From Hylemonella sp. (GTDB taxonomy: Bacteria; Pseudomonadota; Gammaproteobacteria; Burkholderiales; Burkholderiaceae_C): a DNA stretch of 64,000 bases. The notes under the pieces were generated by a model. That model worked only from the letters and a program-made list of their open reading frames with translations. It did no database searches and was not told the origin of the DNA. This document shows, one piece after another, positions 9,342-18,679 of the stretch (the first letter of the stretch is position 1; every line of letters starts with the position of its first letter). The position numbers were made by a program, and so were the translations under genes. The stretch is taken from assembly GCF_027532185.1 (NCBI RefSeq), contig NZ_JAPZSV010000009.1, forward strand, positions 1 to 64,000, in the 5' to 3' direction.

Positions 9342-9668
9342 TCAAACACCCCAGACGATTTCCTTGCCGGCGCTCTCGCAGCGGCGCAGCATCTCGATGA
9401 AGGGTGCGGCACGCTGGCGCAGGGACACACCTTCGGGCTCGGGCAGTTCCTCGCCCCGGGCGATGGCCTCGGCTTCGGCGGCGCGGCGTTCGGCCTCTTC
9501 CTGGGCAATGGCCGCTTCCAGCGCGGTGATGGCTGCGGGCATCTCGGCGGCCTGCAGGATCCCGCGCTGGTCTGCGCCGTATTTGCCCACGATTTGCAAC
9601 ACACGCCGGCCGTTGGGCTCGAGCATGATGAGGTCGGGCGTGACGCGGGATTGGAACTTGTAGAGCAT
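9342..9668 (-). CDS. DUF1840 domain-containing protein
   Basis: A 108-residue small cytoplasmic protein of a family common in Burkholderiales. It starts MLYKFQSRVTPDLIMLEPNGRRVLQIVGK and ends with a helix followed by CESAGKEIVWGV, with an Ala/Glu-rich helix (about residues 45-75) between. The ATG at 9668 is chosen over an open extension to 9743 because the family begins here. No catalytic motif is visible and the function is unknown. It is divergent from the CoA-transferase gene by 32 bp. The 181 bp downstream, to the TctC gene, holds only short GC-rich inverted repeats. Confidence 0.85.
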   Translation of the reverse strand: MLYKFQSRVTPDLIMLEPNGRRVLQIVGKYGADQRGILQAAEMPAAITALEAAIAQEEAERRAAEAEAIARGEELPEPEGVSLRQRAAPFIEMLRRCESAGKEIVWGV

Positions 9669-9700
9669 GGCGGTTCCAGTGGTGGTGCGTCGAGGGTAGC

Positions 9701-10951
9701 ATGCATGCCATGCAGACACAACATGATGCGCACCAGCGGCCACAAGGCCCTTTGATCGGCCTCAAGGTGCTGGAACTGGGCCAGCTCATCGCCGGGCCTT
9801 TTGCGGCCAAGACGCTGGCCGACTTTGGCGCCGACGTGATCAAGATCGAGCCGCCTGGTGCGGGCGACCCGCTGCGCAAGTGGCGCATGCTCAAAGACGG
9901 CACCTCGGTCTGGTGGCAGGTGCAGTCGCGCAACAAGCGCTCGCTGGCGCTGGACTTGAAAGCACCCGAGGCGCAGGACATCGTGCGCACGCTGGCGGCC
10001 GAGGCCGATGTGCTGATCGAGAACTTCCGCCCTGGCGCCATGGAAAGCTGGGGTCTCGGGCCCGAGACCCTGCAGTCGCTCAACCCCGGGCTCATCATGC
10101 TGCGCATCAGCGGCTACGGACAGACGGGGCCCTACCGCGACCGGCCGGGTTTCGGCGTGGTGGCCGAGGCCATGGGGGGCATGCGACACCTCACGGCCGA
10201 GCCCGGGCGGGTGCCAGTGCGCGTGGGGGTGTCGATCGGCGACACGCTGGCCTCACTGCACGGGGTGATCGGCATCCTGCTGGCGCTGCAGCACCGGCAT
10301 GCGACGGTCTCGCCCGAGGCCCCCAGAGGCCGCGGGCAGGTGATCGACGTGGCGCTCTACGAGGCGGTGTTCAACTGCATGGAAAGCCTGCTGCCCGAGT
10401 ACAGCGCCTTTGGCGTCGTGCGGGGTCCCGCGGGCAGCGCCATGCCGGGCATCGCTCCCACCAACGCTTACCGCTGCGCCGATGGAGGCTACGCGCTGAT
10501 CGCGGGCAATGGGGACAGCATCTTCAAGCGCCTGATGAGCTGCATCGGGCGTGAGGATCTGGGCAGGGATCCGACCCTTGCCGACAACGCGGGCCGGGTG
10601 GCGCGCGTGCAGGAGCTGGATGCGGCGATCGGCGCCTGGGCGGCGACGCGGCCCGTGAACGAGGTACTGGCCGCGCTCGATGCAGCCCAGGTGCCTGCGG
10701 GCAAGATCTACACCGTGGCCGATATCGCGGCCGACCCGCACTACGCGGCGCGCGGCATGCTGCAGACCGTGGCGATGGAGGATGGCAGCGCGCTCATGGT
10801 GCCGGGCGTGGTACCCAGGCTCTCGGTCACGCCGGGCGGGCAGTGGCGGCAAGCCCCCGCGCTCGGGCAGGACAGCGAGGCCGTGCTGCGCGAGGTGGGG
10901 CTGACGGAAGAACAGATCGCCGCGCTGCGTGCGCGCGGCGTGATTGCCTGA
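9701..10951 (+). CDS. CaiB/BaiF-family (class III) CoA-transferase
   Basis: A 416-residue cytoplasmic enzyme moving CoA between carboxylic acids. The N-terminal Rossmann part has GLKVLELGQLIAGPFAAKTLADFGADVIKIE; the aspartate expected as covalent CoA-ester site is in the ALYEAVFNCMESLLPEY neighbourhood, where other members have D or E after the VIDVALYE strand. LDLKAPEAQ, NFRPGAM and SGYGQTGPY are family signatures. Full length. Start could be ATG 9701 or ATG 9710. Substrate unknown; it may serve an acid imported by a nearby system, but this is inference. Confidence 0.9.
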   Translation: MHAMQTQHDAHQRPQGPLIGLKVLELGQLIAGPFAAKTLADFGADVIKIEPPGAGDPLRKWRMLKDGTSVWWQVQSRNKRSLALDLKAPEAQDIVRTLAAEADVLIENFRPGAMESWGLGPETLQSLNPGLIMLRISGYGQTGPYRDRPGFGVVAEAMGGMRHLTAEPGRVPVRVGVSIGDTLASLHGVIGILLALQHRHATVSPEAPRGRGQVIDVALYEAVFNCMESLLPEYSAFGVVRGPAGSAMPGIAPTNAYRCADGGYALIAGNGDSIFKRLMSCIGREDLGRDPTLADNAGRVARVQELDAAIGAWAATRPVNEVLAALDAAQVPAGKIYTVADIAADPHYAARGMLQTVAMEDGSALMVPGVVPRLSVTPGGQWRQAPALGQDSEAVLREVGLTEEQIAALRARGVIA

Positions 10952-10960
10952 GCGGCCTGA

Positions 10961-11215
10961 TCAGCTCAGCGAGTCGATCAGGTCGATGTAGGCCTGCATG
11001 GCCTCATCGGCGCTCTTGCCCTTGTGGGCGTTCCAGGCGTCCCACTTGGCGCGGGCGACCATATCAGTGAAGCTGGGGCGCGAGCCGGTGGCGTCGCCTT
11101 CGGTGGCCTGCTTGTAGAGCGAGTAGATCTTCAGCAGGGTGGCGTTGTCGGGGCGCTCGTCCAGTTCCTTGGAACGGGCAACGGCGGCTTCGAACTGGGA
11201 CTTGAGGTCACTCAT
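10961..11215 (-). CDS. Acyl-CoA-binding protein
   Basis: An 84-residue four-helix ACBP that binds medium- and long-chain acyl-CoA esters in the cytoplasm. Family signatures are visible: LLKIYSLYKQATEGDA, the KWDAWNAHKGKSADEAMQAYI segment with acyl-CoA-binding Tyr/Lys residues, and the standard length. Its ATG overlaps the end of the upstream TetR gene by 8 bases. It is the last gene of a phasin-TetR-ACBP operon, which points to a link with acyl-CoA or polyhydroxyalkanoate metabolism. Confidence 0.94.
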   Translation of the reverse strand: MSDLKSQFEAAVARSKELDERPDNATLLKIYSLYKQATEGDATGSRPSFTDMVARAKWDAWNAHKGKSADEAMQAYIDLIDSLS

Positions 11216-11897
11216 GGGGGACTCCGGGCTTTCCTGGGGGATGTTCAGTGAGGTAGGCGCGCAGCAGATGCCGCAGCAACTCCTGCTGCGCCGGGACCAG
11301 ATAGGGTAACAGCAAACCCAGGGCCTGCGCCGCGCCGCGCAGCACGGAAGACTGCAGTCCCTCGGGCTCCATCGCGTGCCGCGGGTCCAGCGCGTATTCG
11401 TAGCTCAGCCAGTAGCTCAGCAGCACCACCTGGCGCGTGGCCAGGGCGTCGGCCTCTTCGTCAGGCAAGACCAGGGCGCCCTTGCGTTGCAAGCTGGCCA
11501 GCAGCTGGCGCAAGGCAGCGGTCTGGGCCAGCAGCACGCGGCGCATGCCGGCTTCGAGGTGGCGGTTGCGGCTGAGCAGCAGGTTGAGATCCCGGTAGAG
11601 GAAGCGGTGGCCCCAGATGCGTTCGATCAGGCTGTGCACGAAAAACCAGGCGTCTTCCGCATCGCGCACGCTGGCGGCGGCCGGCAGCAGCTCGGCCAGC
11701 GCAGCGGTGTATTGATCGAAAAGCAGGTTGACCAGACCGTCCTTGGATGGGTGGTGGTAGTGCAGATTGCCGGGGCTGATGCCCGTCTCGGCCGCGATCT
11801 GGCCGGTGGAGACATTCGGCTCACCGTAGCGATTGAACAGCGCCAGCGCCGCCTCCTGGATGCGCTCGGCGGTGCGGCGTGGCGCCTTTTTCGTCAT
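11208..11897 (-). CDS. TetR/AcrR-family transcriptional regulator
   Basis: A 229-residue repressor-type regulator. The N-terminal HTH is clear (RIQEAALALFNRYG, then VSTGQIAAETGISPGNLHYHHPSKDGLVNLLF); the C-terminal helical domain would bind a ligand. It sits between the phasin-like gene (ATGA overlap at 11894-11897) and the ACBP gene (8-bp overlap). The three are certainly cotranscribed. An acyl-CoA or hydroxyacyl ligand is a reasonable guess from context; no operator was identified. Confidence 0.92.
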   Translation of the reverse strand: MTKKAPRRTAERIQEAALALFNRYGEPNVSTGQIAAETGISPGNLHYHHPSKDGLVNLLFDQYTAALAELLPAAASVRDAEDAWFFVHSLIERIWGHRFLYRDLNLLLSRNRHLEAGMRRVLLAQTAALRQLLASLQRKGALVLPDEEADALATRQVVLLSYWLSYEYALDPRHAMEPEGLQSSVLRGAAQALGLLLPYLVPAQQELLRHLLRAYLTEHPPGKPGVPHE

Positions 11898-12370
11898 CCG
11901 CGGGGGGTCTTGGCGGCGGACTTGCGCGCTGTCTTGCGCACCGGTGCGGCCTTCTTCGCCGCCGCTTTGGCGCGGGGTCTGGCGGCCCGGGCCTTGAGCT
12001 GCGCCTCAAGCTCAGCCACGCGGGCCTGGAGGGCCTGGACCTCCTCGGCCGAGGGGATGCCCAGGCGCTGCAGGGCGCGGGCCACACGCTCTTCGAACAG
12101 GCCTTCGAGCTGGTTCCACTGGCCGCTGGCTCGCTGGCTGAACTCCTGGGCCAGGTGGCTCACTTTCTGGCTGGCCTCGTTCAGCTTGGCTTCCGCCGTG
12201 CTCTGGGCCTTGCGCTGCATGGCCAAGCCTTCCTGCACCAGGGCATCGAAAACCTTGCTGCCTTCCTGCTGGGCCTTGGTGAAAGCCCCCAGGCCCGCCA
12301 GCCAGATCTGCTGGGCGGACTCGGCGCCGGGGATGGACGAGCTGTCGCGGGGACCGGATTTGCTGGACAT
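11894..12370 (-). CDS. Phasin-family polyhydroxyalkanoate granule-associated protein
   Basis: A 158-residue PhaF/PhaI-type protein. The N-terminal phasin helix is recognisable (SAQQIWLAGLGAFTKAQQEGSKVFDALVQEG), followed by amphipathic coiled-coil helices with a possible leucine-zipper (VQALQARVAELEAQLKA) and a short Ala/Lys/Arg-rich tail that resembles histone H1-like DNA-binding tails of PhaF. Such proteins coat PHA granules and can tether them to the nucleoid. First gene of the leftward operon, with a GGAGCC-type ribosome site before the ATG at 12370. Confidence 0.9.
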   Translation of the reverse strand: MSSKSGPRDSSSIPGAESAQQIWLAGLGAFTKAQQEGSKVFDALVQEGLAMQRKAQSTAEAKLNEASQKVSHLAQEFSQRASGQWNQLEGLFEERVARALQRLGIPSAEEVQALQARVAELEAQLKARAARPRAKAAAKKAAPVRKTARKSAAKTPRG

Positions 12371-12522
12371 GGGCGGCTCCTGGGTGGGGACGATGGCACT
12401 TTACGCCCTCTGTGGGCGCGACGCCAGAGGGGTGGAAGGCCTGGAGGCCGTGGGATAATTTGCCGCTTTACAAACCTCCGGGGGCCTCCTGACGCAGGCA
12501 CCATCGGCTGACAGGGGAATAC
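12371..12522. promoter_or_regulatory. Divergent intergenic region upstream of polysaccharide locus
   Basis: This 152-bp gap must hold the promoters for the phasin operon (leftward) and for the polysaccharide locus (rightward). A GATAAT hexamer at 12454-12459 could be a -10 element for rfbB, but the bases 17 bp upstream do not resemble a -35. AGGGGAA before the ATG at 12523 is the ribosome site of rfbB. I saw no JUMPstart/ops (GGCGGTAG) element. Confidence 0.4.
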
Positions 12523-13578
12523 ATGATTCTGGTCACGGGCGGCGCCGGTTTTATCGGCGCGAATTTCGTGCTGGACTGGCTGGCGCAGTCGGACGAGCCC
12601 GTGCTCAACCTGGACAAGCTGACCTACGCCGGCAATCTGGAGAACCTGGCCTCGCTGCAGGGCAATCCGCGCCATGTCTTCGTGCAGGGCGATATTGCCG
12701 ACAGCGCCCTGGTGGCGCGCCTGCTGGCAGAGCACCGTCCGCGTGCCGTGCTCAATTTCGCGGCTGAATCGCATGTGGACCGATCCATCCACGGCCCGGA
12801 GGACTTCATCCAGACCAATATCGTGGGCAGCTTCCGGCTGCTGGAGGCAGTGCGTGCCTACTGGGGCGGCCTGGGCGAGACCGAGAAGGCGGGCTTTCGC
12901 TTCCTGCACGTTTCCACCGACGAGGTCTATGGCTCCCTGGCCCCGAGCGATCCGGCCTTCACGGAAACCCATCGCTACGAGCCCAACAGCCCCTACAGCG
13001 CCAGCAAGGCCGCGAGCGACCATCTGGTGCGCGCCTATCACCACACCTACGGCCTGCCGGTGCTCACGACCAACTGCAGCAACAACTACGGCCCCTTCCA
13101 TTTTCCCGAGAAGCTGATCCCGCTGATGATCGTCAACGCCCTGGCGGGCAAGCCGCTGCCGGTCTATGGCGACGGCATGCAGATCCGCGACTGGCTCTAT
13201 GTGCGCGACCACTGCAGCGCCATCCGCCGCGTCTTGCAGGCAGGCAAGCTGGGCGAGGTCTACAACGTGGGGGGCTGGAACGAGAAGCCCAACATCGAAA
13301 TCGTCAACACCTTGTGCGCGCTGCTCGACGAACTGCGCCCGCGCGCCGACGGCAAGAGCTACCGCGAGCAGATCACCTATGTGAAGGACCGCCCGGGCCA
13401 CGACCGGCGCTATGCCATCGACGCGCGCAAGCTGGAAAAGGAGCTGGGCTGGAAACCGGCCGAGACCTTCGAGACCGGCATCCGCAAGACCGTGCAGTGG
13501 TACCTGGACCACGGGGACTGGGTGGCCCATGTGCAGTCCGGCGCCTACCGTGACTGGGTGCAGAAACAGTACGCATGA
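12523..13578 (+). CDS. rfbB: dTDP-glucose 4,6-dehydratase RmlB
   Basis: Second step of dTDP-L-rhamnose synthesis, converting dTDP-glucose to the 4-keto-6-deoxy sugar. A 351-residue extended-SDR enzyme: NAD motif GGAGFIG (6-12), catalytic T132-D133-E134 in STDEVYG, and Y158/K162 in [28 protein letters not shown] and [12 protein letters not shown] are RmlB signatures. Full length. It opens the polysaccharide locus and overlaps rfbD by ATGA. Confidence 0.97.
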   Translation: MILVTGGAGFIGANFVLDWLAQSDEPVLNLDKLTYAGNLENLASLQGNPRHVFVQGDIADSALVARLLAEHRPRAVLNFAAESHVDRSIHGPEDFIQTNIVGSFRLLEAVRAYWGGLGETEKAGFRFLHVSTDEVYGSLAPSDPAFTETHRYEPNSPYSASKAASDHLVRAYHHTYGLPVLTTNCSNNYGPFHFPEKLIPLMIVNALAGKPLPVYGDGMQIRDWLYVRDHCSAIRRVLQAGKLGEVYNVGGWNEKPNIEIVNTLCALLDELRPRADGKSYREQITYVKDRPGHDRRYAIDARKLEKELGWKPAETFETGIRKTVQWYLDHGDWVAHVQSGAYRDWVQKQYA

Positions 13579-14483
13579 AGATCCTGCTTCTCGGCAAGAA
13601 CGGACAGGTCGGCTGGGAGCTGCAACGCGCCCTGGCGGTGCTGGGCCAAGTGGTGGCGCTGGACCGCCACGGCGCGGAAGGCCTGTGCGGCGATCTGAGC
13701 GATCTGGCCGGCTTGGCCCGTACGGTGCGGACCGTCCGGCCGCAAGTCATCGTGAATGCCGCAGCGCACACGGCGGTGGACAAGGCCGAAAGCGAAGCCG
13801 AACTCGCCCGCACGCTCAATGCCCTGGCGCCCGGCGTACTGGCGCAGGAGGCCGCACGTCTGAATGCCTGGCTGATCCACTACAGCACGGACTATGTCTT
13901 CGACGGCAGCGGTAGCGCGCCATGGAAAGAGAGCGATGCGACGGCGCCGCTCAGCGTCTATGGCCGCACCAAGCTGGAGGGCGAGCAGGCGATTGCGGCC
14001 AGTGCTTGCCGGCATCTGATCTTCCGCACCAGCTGGGTCTATGGCGCGCGTGGCGGCAATTTTGCCAAGACCATGTTGCGCCTGGCCGCCGAACGCGAAC
14101 AGCTGAACGTGATCGACGACCAAGTCGGGGCGCCCACGGGGGCCGATCTGCTGGCGGACGTGACGGCGCATGCCCTCCGTCATGTGTTGCCGCCGATGCG
14201 GCGCAACGACCTTGCCCCTTCGGGCATCTACCACGTGGCGGCGGCTGGTGAGACCAGCTGGCATGGCTATGCCCGCTTCGTGCTGCAGCACGTGCAGGCG
14301 GCAGGCCGGGCGCTCAAGGTCGGCCCGGAGCAGGTGCTGGCCATCCCGAGCTCGGCCTATCCGACGCCGGCCAAACGGCCCCACAATTCGAGGCTGGACA
14401 CCCATAAGCTGCGCAACACCTTCGGCCTGCATCTGCCGCGCTGGCAGGAGGGCGTGGCGCGCATGCTGGCGGAAACATCCTGA
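13575..14483 (+). CDS. rfbD: dTDP-4-dehydrorhamnose reductase RmlD
   Basis: Last step of dTDP-L-rhamnose synthesis (NAD(P)H reduction at C4). A 302-residue SDR: nucleotide motif GKNGQVG (7-13), YSTDYVFDG, and catalytic Y129/K133 in [12 protein letters not shown]. The C-terminal [14 protein letters not shown] segment is the characteristic RmlD substrate region. Start overlaps rfbB by 4 bases; 12 bp separate it from rfbA. Confidence 0.96.
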   Translation: MKILLLGKNGQVGWELQRALAVLGQVVALDRHGAEGLCGDLSDLAGLARTVRTVRPQVIVNAAAHTAVDKAESEAELARTLNALAPGVLAQEAARLNAWLIHYSTDYVFDGSGSAPWKESDATAPLSVYGRTKLEGEQAIAASACRHLIFRTSWVYGARGGNFAKTMLRLAAEREQLNVIDDQVGAPTGADLLADVTAHALRHVLPPMRRNDLAPSGIYHVAAAGETSWHGYARFVLQHVQAAGRALKVGPEQVLAIPSSAYPTPAKRPHNSRLDTHKLRNTFGLHLPRWQEGVARMLAETS

Positions 14484-14495
14484 AGCGACAACACC

Positions 14496-15383
14496 ATGAC
14501 TCAACGCAAGGGCATCATCCTGGCTGGCGGCTCCGGCACCCGCCTGCACCCGGCCACGCTGGCCATCAGCAAGCAGCTGCTGCCGGTGTACGACAAGCCC
14601 ATGGTCTATTACCCGCTGACCACGCTGATGCTGGCGGGCATGCGCGACATCCTGCTCATCAGCACCCCGCAGGACACCCCCCGCTTCACGCAACTGCTGG
14701 GCGACGGCAGCCAGTGGGGCCTGAACCTGCAGTACGCCGTGCAACCCAGCCCGGACGGGCTGGCGCAGGCCTTCATCATCGGGGAGCAGTTCGTGGGCAA
14801 TAACCCGAGCGCGCTGGTGCTGGGCGACAACATCTACTACGGCCACGATTTCCAGGGGCTGTTGGGTGCGGCGGATGCGAAAACCAGTGGTGCCACGGTC
14901 TTCGCCTACCACGTCAACGATCCCGAGCGCTATGGTGTGGTGGACTTCGATGCGCAAGGCAAGGCCCGCAGCGTCGAGGAAAAGCCCAAGGTGCCCAAGA
15001 GCAACTATGCGGTGACCGGCCTGTACTTCTACGACGATCAGGTGGTGGACATCGCCAAGGCCGTCAAACCCAGCGCGCGAGGCGAGCTGGAGATCACCAC
15101 GGTCAACCAGACCTACCTGGAGCGGGGCCAGCTCAGCGTGCAGATCATGCAGCGCGGCTATGCCTGGCTCGACACCGGCACGCATGACAGCCTGCTCGAG
15201 GCCAGCCAGTTCATCGCCACGTTGGAGCATCGCCAGGGCCTGAAGATCGCCTGCCCGGAGGAGATCGCCTGGCGCCAGGGGTGGATCGATGACGCGCAAC
15301 TGGACAGGCTGGCGCAGCCGCTGGCCAAGAACGGCTATGGGCAGTATCTGCTGCGTCTGCCGCAGGAAAAGCGCAGGATCTGA
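14496..15383 (+). CDS. rfbA: Glucose-1-phosphate thymidylyltransferase RmlA
   Basis: First step of dTDP-L-rhamnose synthesis: dTTP + glucose-1-phosphate to dTDP-glucose. At 295 residues it has the standard length. The nucleotidyltransferase signature [11 protein letters not shown] starts at residue 11; [24 protein letters not shown] (metal-binding Asp) and [20 protein letters not shown] follow the RmlA pattern. The gene is 2 bp from rfbC. Confidence 0.97.
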   Translation: MTQRKGIILAGGSGTRLHPATLAISKQLLPVYDKPMVYYPLTTLMLAGMRDILLISTPQDTPRFTQLLGDGSQWGLNLQYAVQPSPDGLAQAFIIGEQFVGNNPSALVLGDNIYYGHDFQGLLGAADAKTSGATVFAYHVNDPERYGVVDFDAQGKARSVEEKPKVPKSNYAVTGLYFYDDQVVDIAKAVKPSARGELEITTVNQTYLERGQLSVQIMQRGYAWLDTGTHDSLLEASQFIATLEHRQGLKIACPEEIAWRQGWIDDAQLDRLAQPLAKNGYGQYLLRLPQEKRRI

Positions 15384-15385
15384 GC

Positions 15386-15934
15386 ATGCAAATCGTCCCC
15401 ACGGCCATCCCGGAGGTGCTGATCATCGAGCCCAAGGTGTTCGGGGATGCACGAGGCTTCTTCTTCGAGAGCTACAACGCGCGCGCCTTCGCCCAGGCCA
15501 CGGGCCTGGACCTGAACTTCGTGCAGGACAACCACAGCCGCAGCGCGCGGGGGGTGCTGCGTGGCCTGCACTACCAGCTCAAGCAGGCGCAGGGTAAGCT
15601 CGTGCGCGTGGTGCGCGGCAGCGTCTTCGACGTGGCCGTGGATGTACGCAGGTCTTCCCCGACTTTCGGTCGCTGGGTGGGCGTGGAGCTCAGCGAGAGC
15701 AACCATCGCCAGCTCTGGGTGCCGGCGGGTTTTGCGCACGGTTTCCTGGTCACGAGCGAATCGGCCGAATTCCTCTACAAGACCACCGACTACTACGCGC
15801 CCGAGCACGAGCGCTGCATCGCCTGGAACGACCCGGCCATCGGCATCGAATGGCCCCTGGATGGCGGCGCGCCCGCGCTGTCGGCCAAGGACCAGCAGGG
15901 CGTTCCGCTGGCGCAGGCCGAGGTGTTTGCATGA
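15386..15934 (+). CDS. rfbC: dTDP-4-dehydrorhamnose 3,5-epimerase RmlC
   Basis: Third enzyme of dTDP-L-rhamnose synthesis, epimerising C3 and C5. A 182-residue cupin-fold dimer with RGVLRGLHYQ (catalytic base H62) and K71 plus the DVAVDVRRSSPTFG strand; FAHGFLVTSESAEFLYKTTDYY holds the active-site Tyr. It overlaps the next gene as ATGA at 15931-15934, completing an rfbBDAC set within a single transcript. Confidence 0.97.
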   Translation: MQIVPTAIPEVLIIEPKVFGDARGFFFESYNARAFAQATGLDLNFVQDNHSRSARGVLRGLHYQLKQAQGKLVRVVRGSVFDVAVDVRRSSPTFGRWVGVELSESNHRQLWVPAGFAHGFLVTSESAEFLYKTTDYYAPEHERCIAWNDPAIGIEWPLDGGAPALSAKDQQGVPLAQAEVFA

Positions 15935-17379
15935 TCCATCCGGTCATCCTTTGCGGTGGCAGCGGCACGCGCCTGTGGCCGCTGTCGCGCAAGGCCTTCC
16001 CCAAGCAATTCATCCCCTTACTGGGCGACAAGTCGCTGCTGCAGCTCACGCTGGAGCGCGTGGCGCCGCTGGCCGCGGGTCAGGCTGAAGCCATCACCTG
16101 CGTGGCGGCCGAGGAGCACCGCTTTCTGGTCGCCGATGTCGCGGCGCAGGCGGGCCTACGTGTGCGCCAGATCCTGGAGCCGCAGGCGAAGAACACCGCC
16201 GCCGCCATGGCGCTGGCGGCGCTGGCGGCGCCGGCCGATGCCCTGCTGTTGTTCTGTCCGGCCGACCATCACATTCCTGACGCTGGTGCTTTCTGTGCCA
16301 TGGTTCAAGATACGGCGCCGGCGGCTCTGGCAGGGCGTCTGGTGACCTTCGGCGTGCAGCCCAGCTTTCCCAGCACGGCCTATGGCTACATCCAGAAGGG
16401 GCCTGCGTCCGGTACCGGTTTCGACGTGGCCCGTTTCGTCGAAAAGCCGGCCCAGGACAAGGCGCTCGAATTCCTGGCCAGCGGCCAGTACCTCTGGAAT
16501 GCGGGCATCTTTCTCATGCGCGCCGTCGATCTGCTGCAGGCCTTGCAGACCCATGCGACCGACATCCTCGACGTCTGCCGCCAGGCCATGCGCTCGCCGC
16601 AGCGCGATGGCCTTTTCCTGCGCCCGGATGCAGCGGTCTTTGCCGGCTGCCGCAGCCAGTCCATTGACTACGCCGTGATGGAGCGCGCGGGCAACGTCAG
16701 CGTCTATCCGTTTGCCGGTGTCTGGAGCGACGTGGGTAGCTGGAACGCCGTGGCGCAGCTGGCCGAGCCGGATGCGGACGGCAACCGCAGCGGAGGCGAC
16801 GTGCGGCATGCCCACCATCTGCGCGCCAAGGACACCTATATCCATGCGGGCGGCCAGCGCCCGGTGGTGGCCCTGGGCACCCAGGGTCTGCTGGTCATTG
16901 ACACGCCGGACGCCCTGCTCGTGGTGGATCCCGCCCATGCCGAGGCCGTCAAGGAGGTCGTGGCCAAGCTTGAGACGCTGGATGCATCCCAGGCCGTTCA
17001 GCATCGGCGCGTGGCGCGCCCCTGGGGCTGGTACGACAGCATCGACATGGGCGAGCGTTTCCAGGTCAAGCGCATCATGGTCAAACCCGGGGCCTCGCTG
17101 TCGCTGCAGATGCATCACCACCGCGCCGAGCACTGGGTGGTGGTCAGCGGTACGGCCGAGGTGACCAATGGCGAGCAGGTGATGGTGCTGGAGGAGAATC
17201 AGAGCACCTACATCCCCATTGGGCGGGTGCACCGGCTGGCCAACCGCGGCGAGGTGCCGCTGGAGATTATTGAGGTGCAGAGCGGCTCATACCTCGGCGA
17301 GGACGATATCGTGCGCTACGAGGATACCTATGGGCGCGTACGAGGTGAGCCTGGGGAAAACAAGGACAAGCATCAATGA
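15931..17379 (+). CDS. manC: Mannose-1-phosphate guanylyltransferase / mannose-6-phosphate isomerase
   Basis: A 482-residue bifunctional type II PMI/GMP enzyme supplying GDP-mannose. The N-terminal pyrophosphorylase has LCGGSGTRLWPLSRKAFPKQF (from residue 7) and FVEKPA; the C-terminal cupin PMI domain (about 350-475) has QMHHHRAEHWVVVSGTAEV with zinc-binding His residues. Start at 15931 overlaps rfbC; a longer in-frame opening from 15850 lies wholly inside rfbC and is rejected. No manB or gmd is present, so phosphomannomutase must be supplied elsewhere and mannose itself is the likely product. Confidence 0.94.
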   Translation: MIHPVILCGGSGTRLWPLSRKAFPKQFIPLLGDKSLLQLTLERVAPLAAGQAEAITCVAAEEHRFLVADVAAQAGLRVRQILEPQAKNTAAAMALAALAAPADALLLFCPADHHIPDAGAFCAMVQDTAPAALAGRLVTFGVQPSFPSTAYGYIQKGPASGTGFDVARFVEKPAQDKALEFLASGQYLWNAGIFLMRAVDLLQALQTHATDILDVCRQAMRSPQRDGLFLRPDAAVFAGCRSQSIDYAVMERAGNVSVYPFAGVWSDVGSWNAVAQLAEPDADGNRSGGDVRHAHHLRAKDTYIHAGGQRPVVALGTQGLLVIDTPDALLVVDPAHAEAVKEVVAKLETLDASQAVQHRRVARPWGWYDSIDMGERFQVKRIMVKPGASLSLQMHHHRAEHWVVVSGTAEVTNGEQVMVLEENQSTYIPIGRVHRLANRGEVPLEIIEVQSGSYLGEDDIVRYEDTYGRVRGEPGENKDKHQ

Positions 17380-18671
17380 ATCTGGACAAGCAGAAGATTG
17401 CCGTCATCGGGCTGGGCTATGTGGGCCTGCCACTGGCTGTGGAGTTCGGCAAGCGTCGGGAGGTGCTGGGCTTCGACATCAATGCAGGCCGTGTGGCGGA
17501 GCTGCAGTCGGGCAAAGACAGCACGCTGGAAGTGACGTCCGAAGAGCTGGCCCGCGCCAGCCATCTGCGCTACTCCACGAGTCTGGACGATCTGCGCACC
17601 TGCAAGGTCTTCATCGTCACCGTGCCCACGCCGGTGGACCAGGCCAACCGGCCCGACATGACGCCTCTGGTCAAGGCCAGCGAGACCGTGGGCAAGGTGC
17701 TGTCCAGGGGCGCGGTGGTGATCTACGAATCCACGGTCTATCCAGGTGCCACCGAAGAGGTCTGCGTGCCCGTGCTGGAAAAATTTTCCGGCCTGAAGTT
17801 CAACCAGGATTTCTACTGCGGCTACAGTCCCGAGCGCATCAACCCCGGCGACAAGGTCAACACGCTCACCAAGATCAAGAAGATCACCAGTGGCAGCACG
17901 CCCACGGCGGCCGACGCGGTGGACGCGCTGTACCGCAGCATCATCGCCGCCGGCACGCACAAGGCCAGCAGCATCAAGGTGGCCGAGGCTGCCAAGGTGA
18001 TCGAGAACACCCAGCGCGATCTCAACATTGCACTCATCAATGAGCTGTCGGTCATCTTCGCTCGCCTGGGCATCGATACCCTGGACGTGCTCGAGGCCGC
18101 GGGCAGCAAGTGGAACTTCCTGCCTTTCCGTCCGGGCCTAGTGGGCGGCCACTGCATCGGTGTGGACCCCTACTACCTGACGCACAAGGCCGAGGAGGTG
18201 GGCTACCACCCGCAGGTCATCCTGGCCGGCCGGCGCATCAACGACAACATGGCGCGCTACGTCGCGCGCAACACCATCAAGCTGATGCTGCAGAACGGCA
18301 TGGACGTGCCGCGCTGCCGTGTGGGGGTGCTCGGCATCACCTTCAAGGAAAACTGCCCGGACATCCGCAACAGCAAGGTGGTCGACATGGTGCGCGAGTT
18401 CGAGGGCTGGGGGGTGGAGGTTGTCGTGGCCGACGCATGGGCCAACGCCACGGAAGTGCAGCACGAGTACGGCCTGACGCTCGGCGTGATCGACGCGGCC
18501 CGCCCCGTGGATGCGCTGGTGGTGGCTGTCGGCCACAACGAGTACCGGCAAGCCAGGCTGCAGGACCTGCGCGCACTGTGCCGCGGCGACAAGCCCGTTC
18601 TGGCCGATGTGAAGAGCCTGTACGACCGCCACACCGCGGCAGCCGCCGGCTTTACCGTGTTCCGACTGTGA
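17376..18671 (+). CDS. tviB: UDP-N-acetylhexosamine 6-dehydrogenase (TviB/WbpO type)
   Basis: A 431-residue UDP-sugar dehydrogenase that oxidises C6 of UDP-GlcNAc or UDP-GalNAc to the uronic acid. NAD motif GLGYVG (12-17), VPTPVD at about 83-88, and catalytic C260 in LVGGHCIGVDPYYL. FGKRREVLGFDIN and GKDSTLEV near the N-terminus place it with TviB and WbpO, away from glucose-specific Ugd. The neighbouring wlbA-C genes argue for UDP-GlcNAc as substrate. ATGA overlap with manC. Confidence 0.9.
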   Translation: MNLDKQKIAVIGLGYVGLPLAVEFGKRREVLGFDINAGRVAELQSGKDSTLEVTSEELARASHLRYSTSLDDLRTCKVFIVTVPTPVDQANRPDMTPLVKASETVGKVLSRGAVVIYESTVYPGATEEVCVPVLEKFSGLKFNQDFYCGYSPERINPGDKVNTLTKIKKITSGSTPTAADAVDALYRSIIAAGTHKASSIKVAEAAKVIENTQRDLNIALINELSVIFARLGIDTLDVLEAAGSKWNFLPFRPGLVGGHCIGVDPYYLTHKAEEVGYHPQVILAGRRINDNMARYVARNTIKLMLQNGMDVPRCRVGVLGITFKENCPDIRNSKVVDMVREFEGWGVEVVVADAWANATEVQHEYGLTLGVIDAARPVDALVVAVGHNEYRQARLQDLRALCRGDKPVLADVKSLYDRHTAAAAGFTVFRL

Positions 18672-18679
18672 GTCCCGTC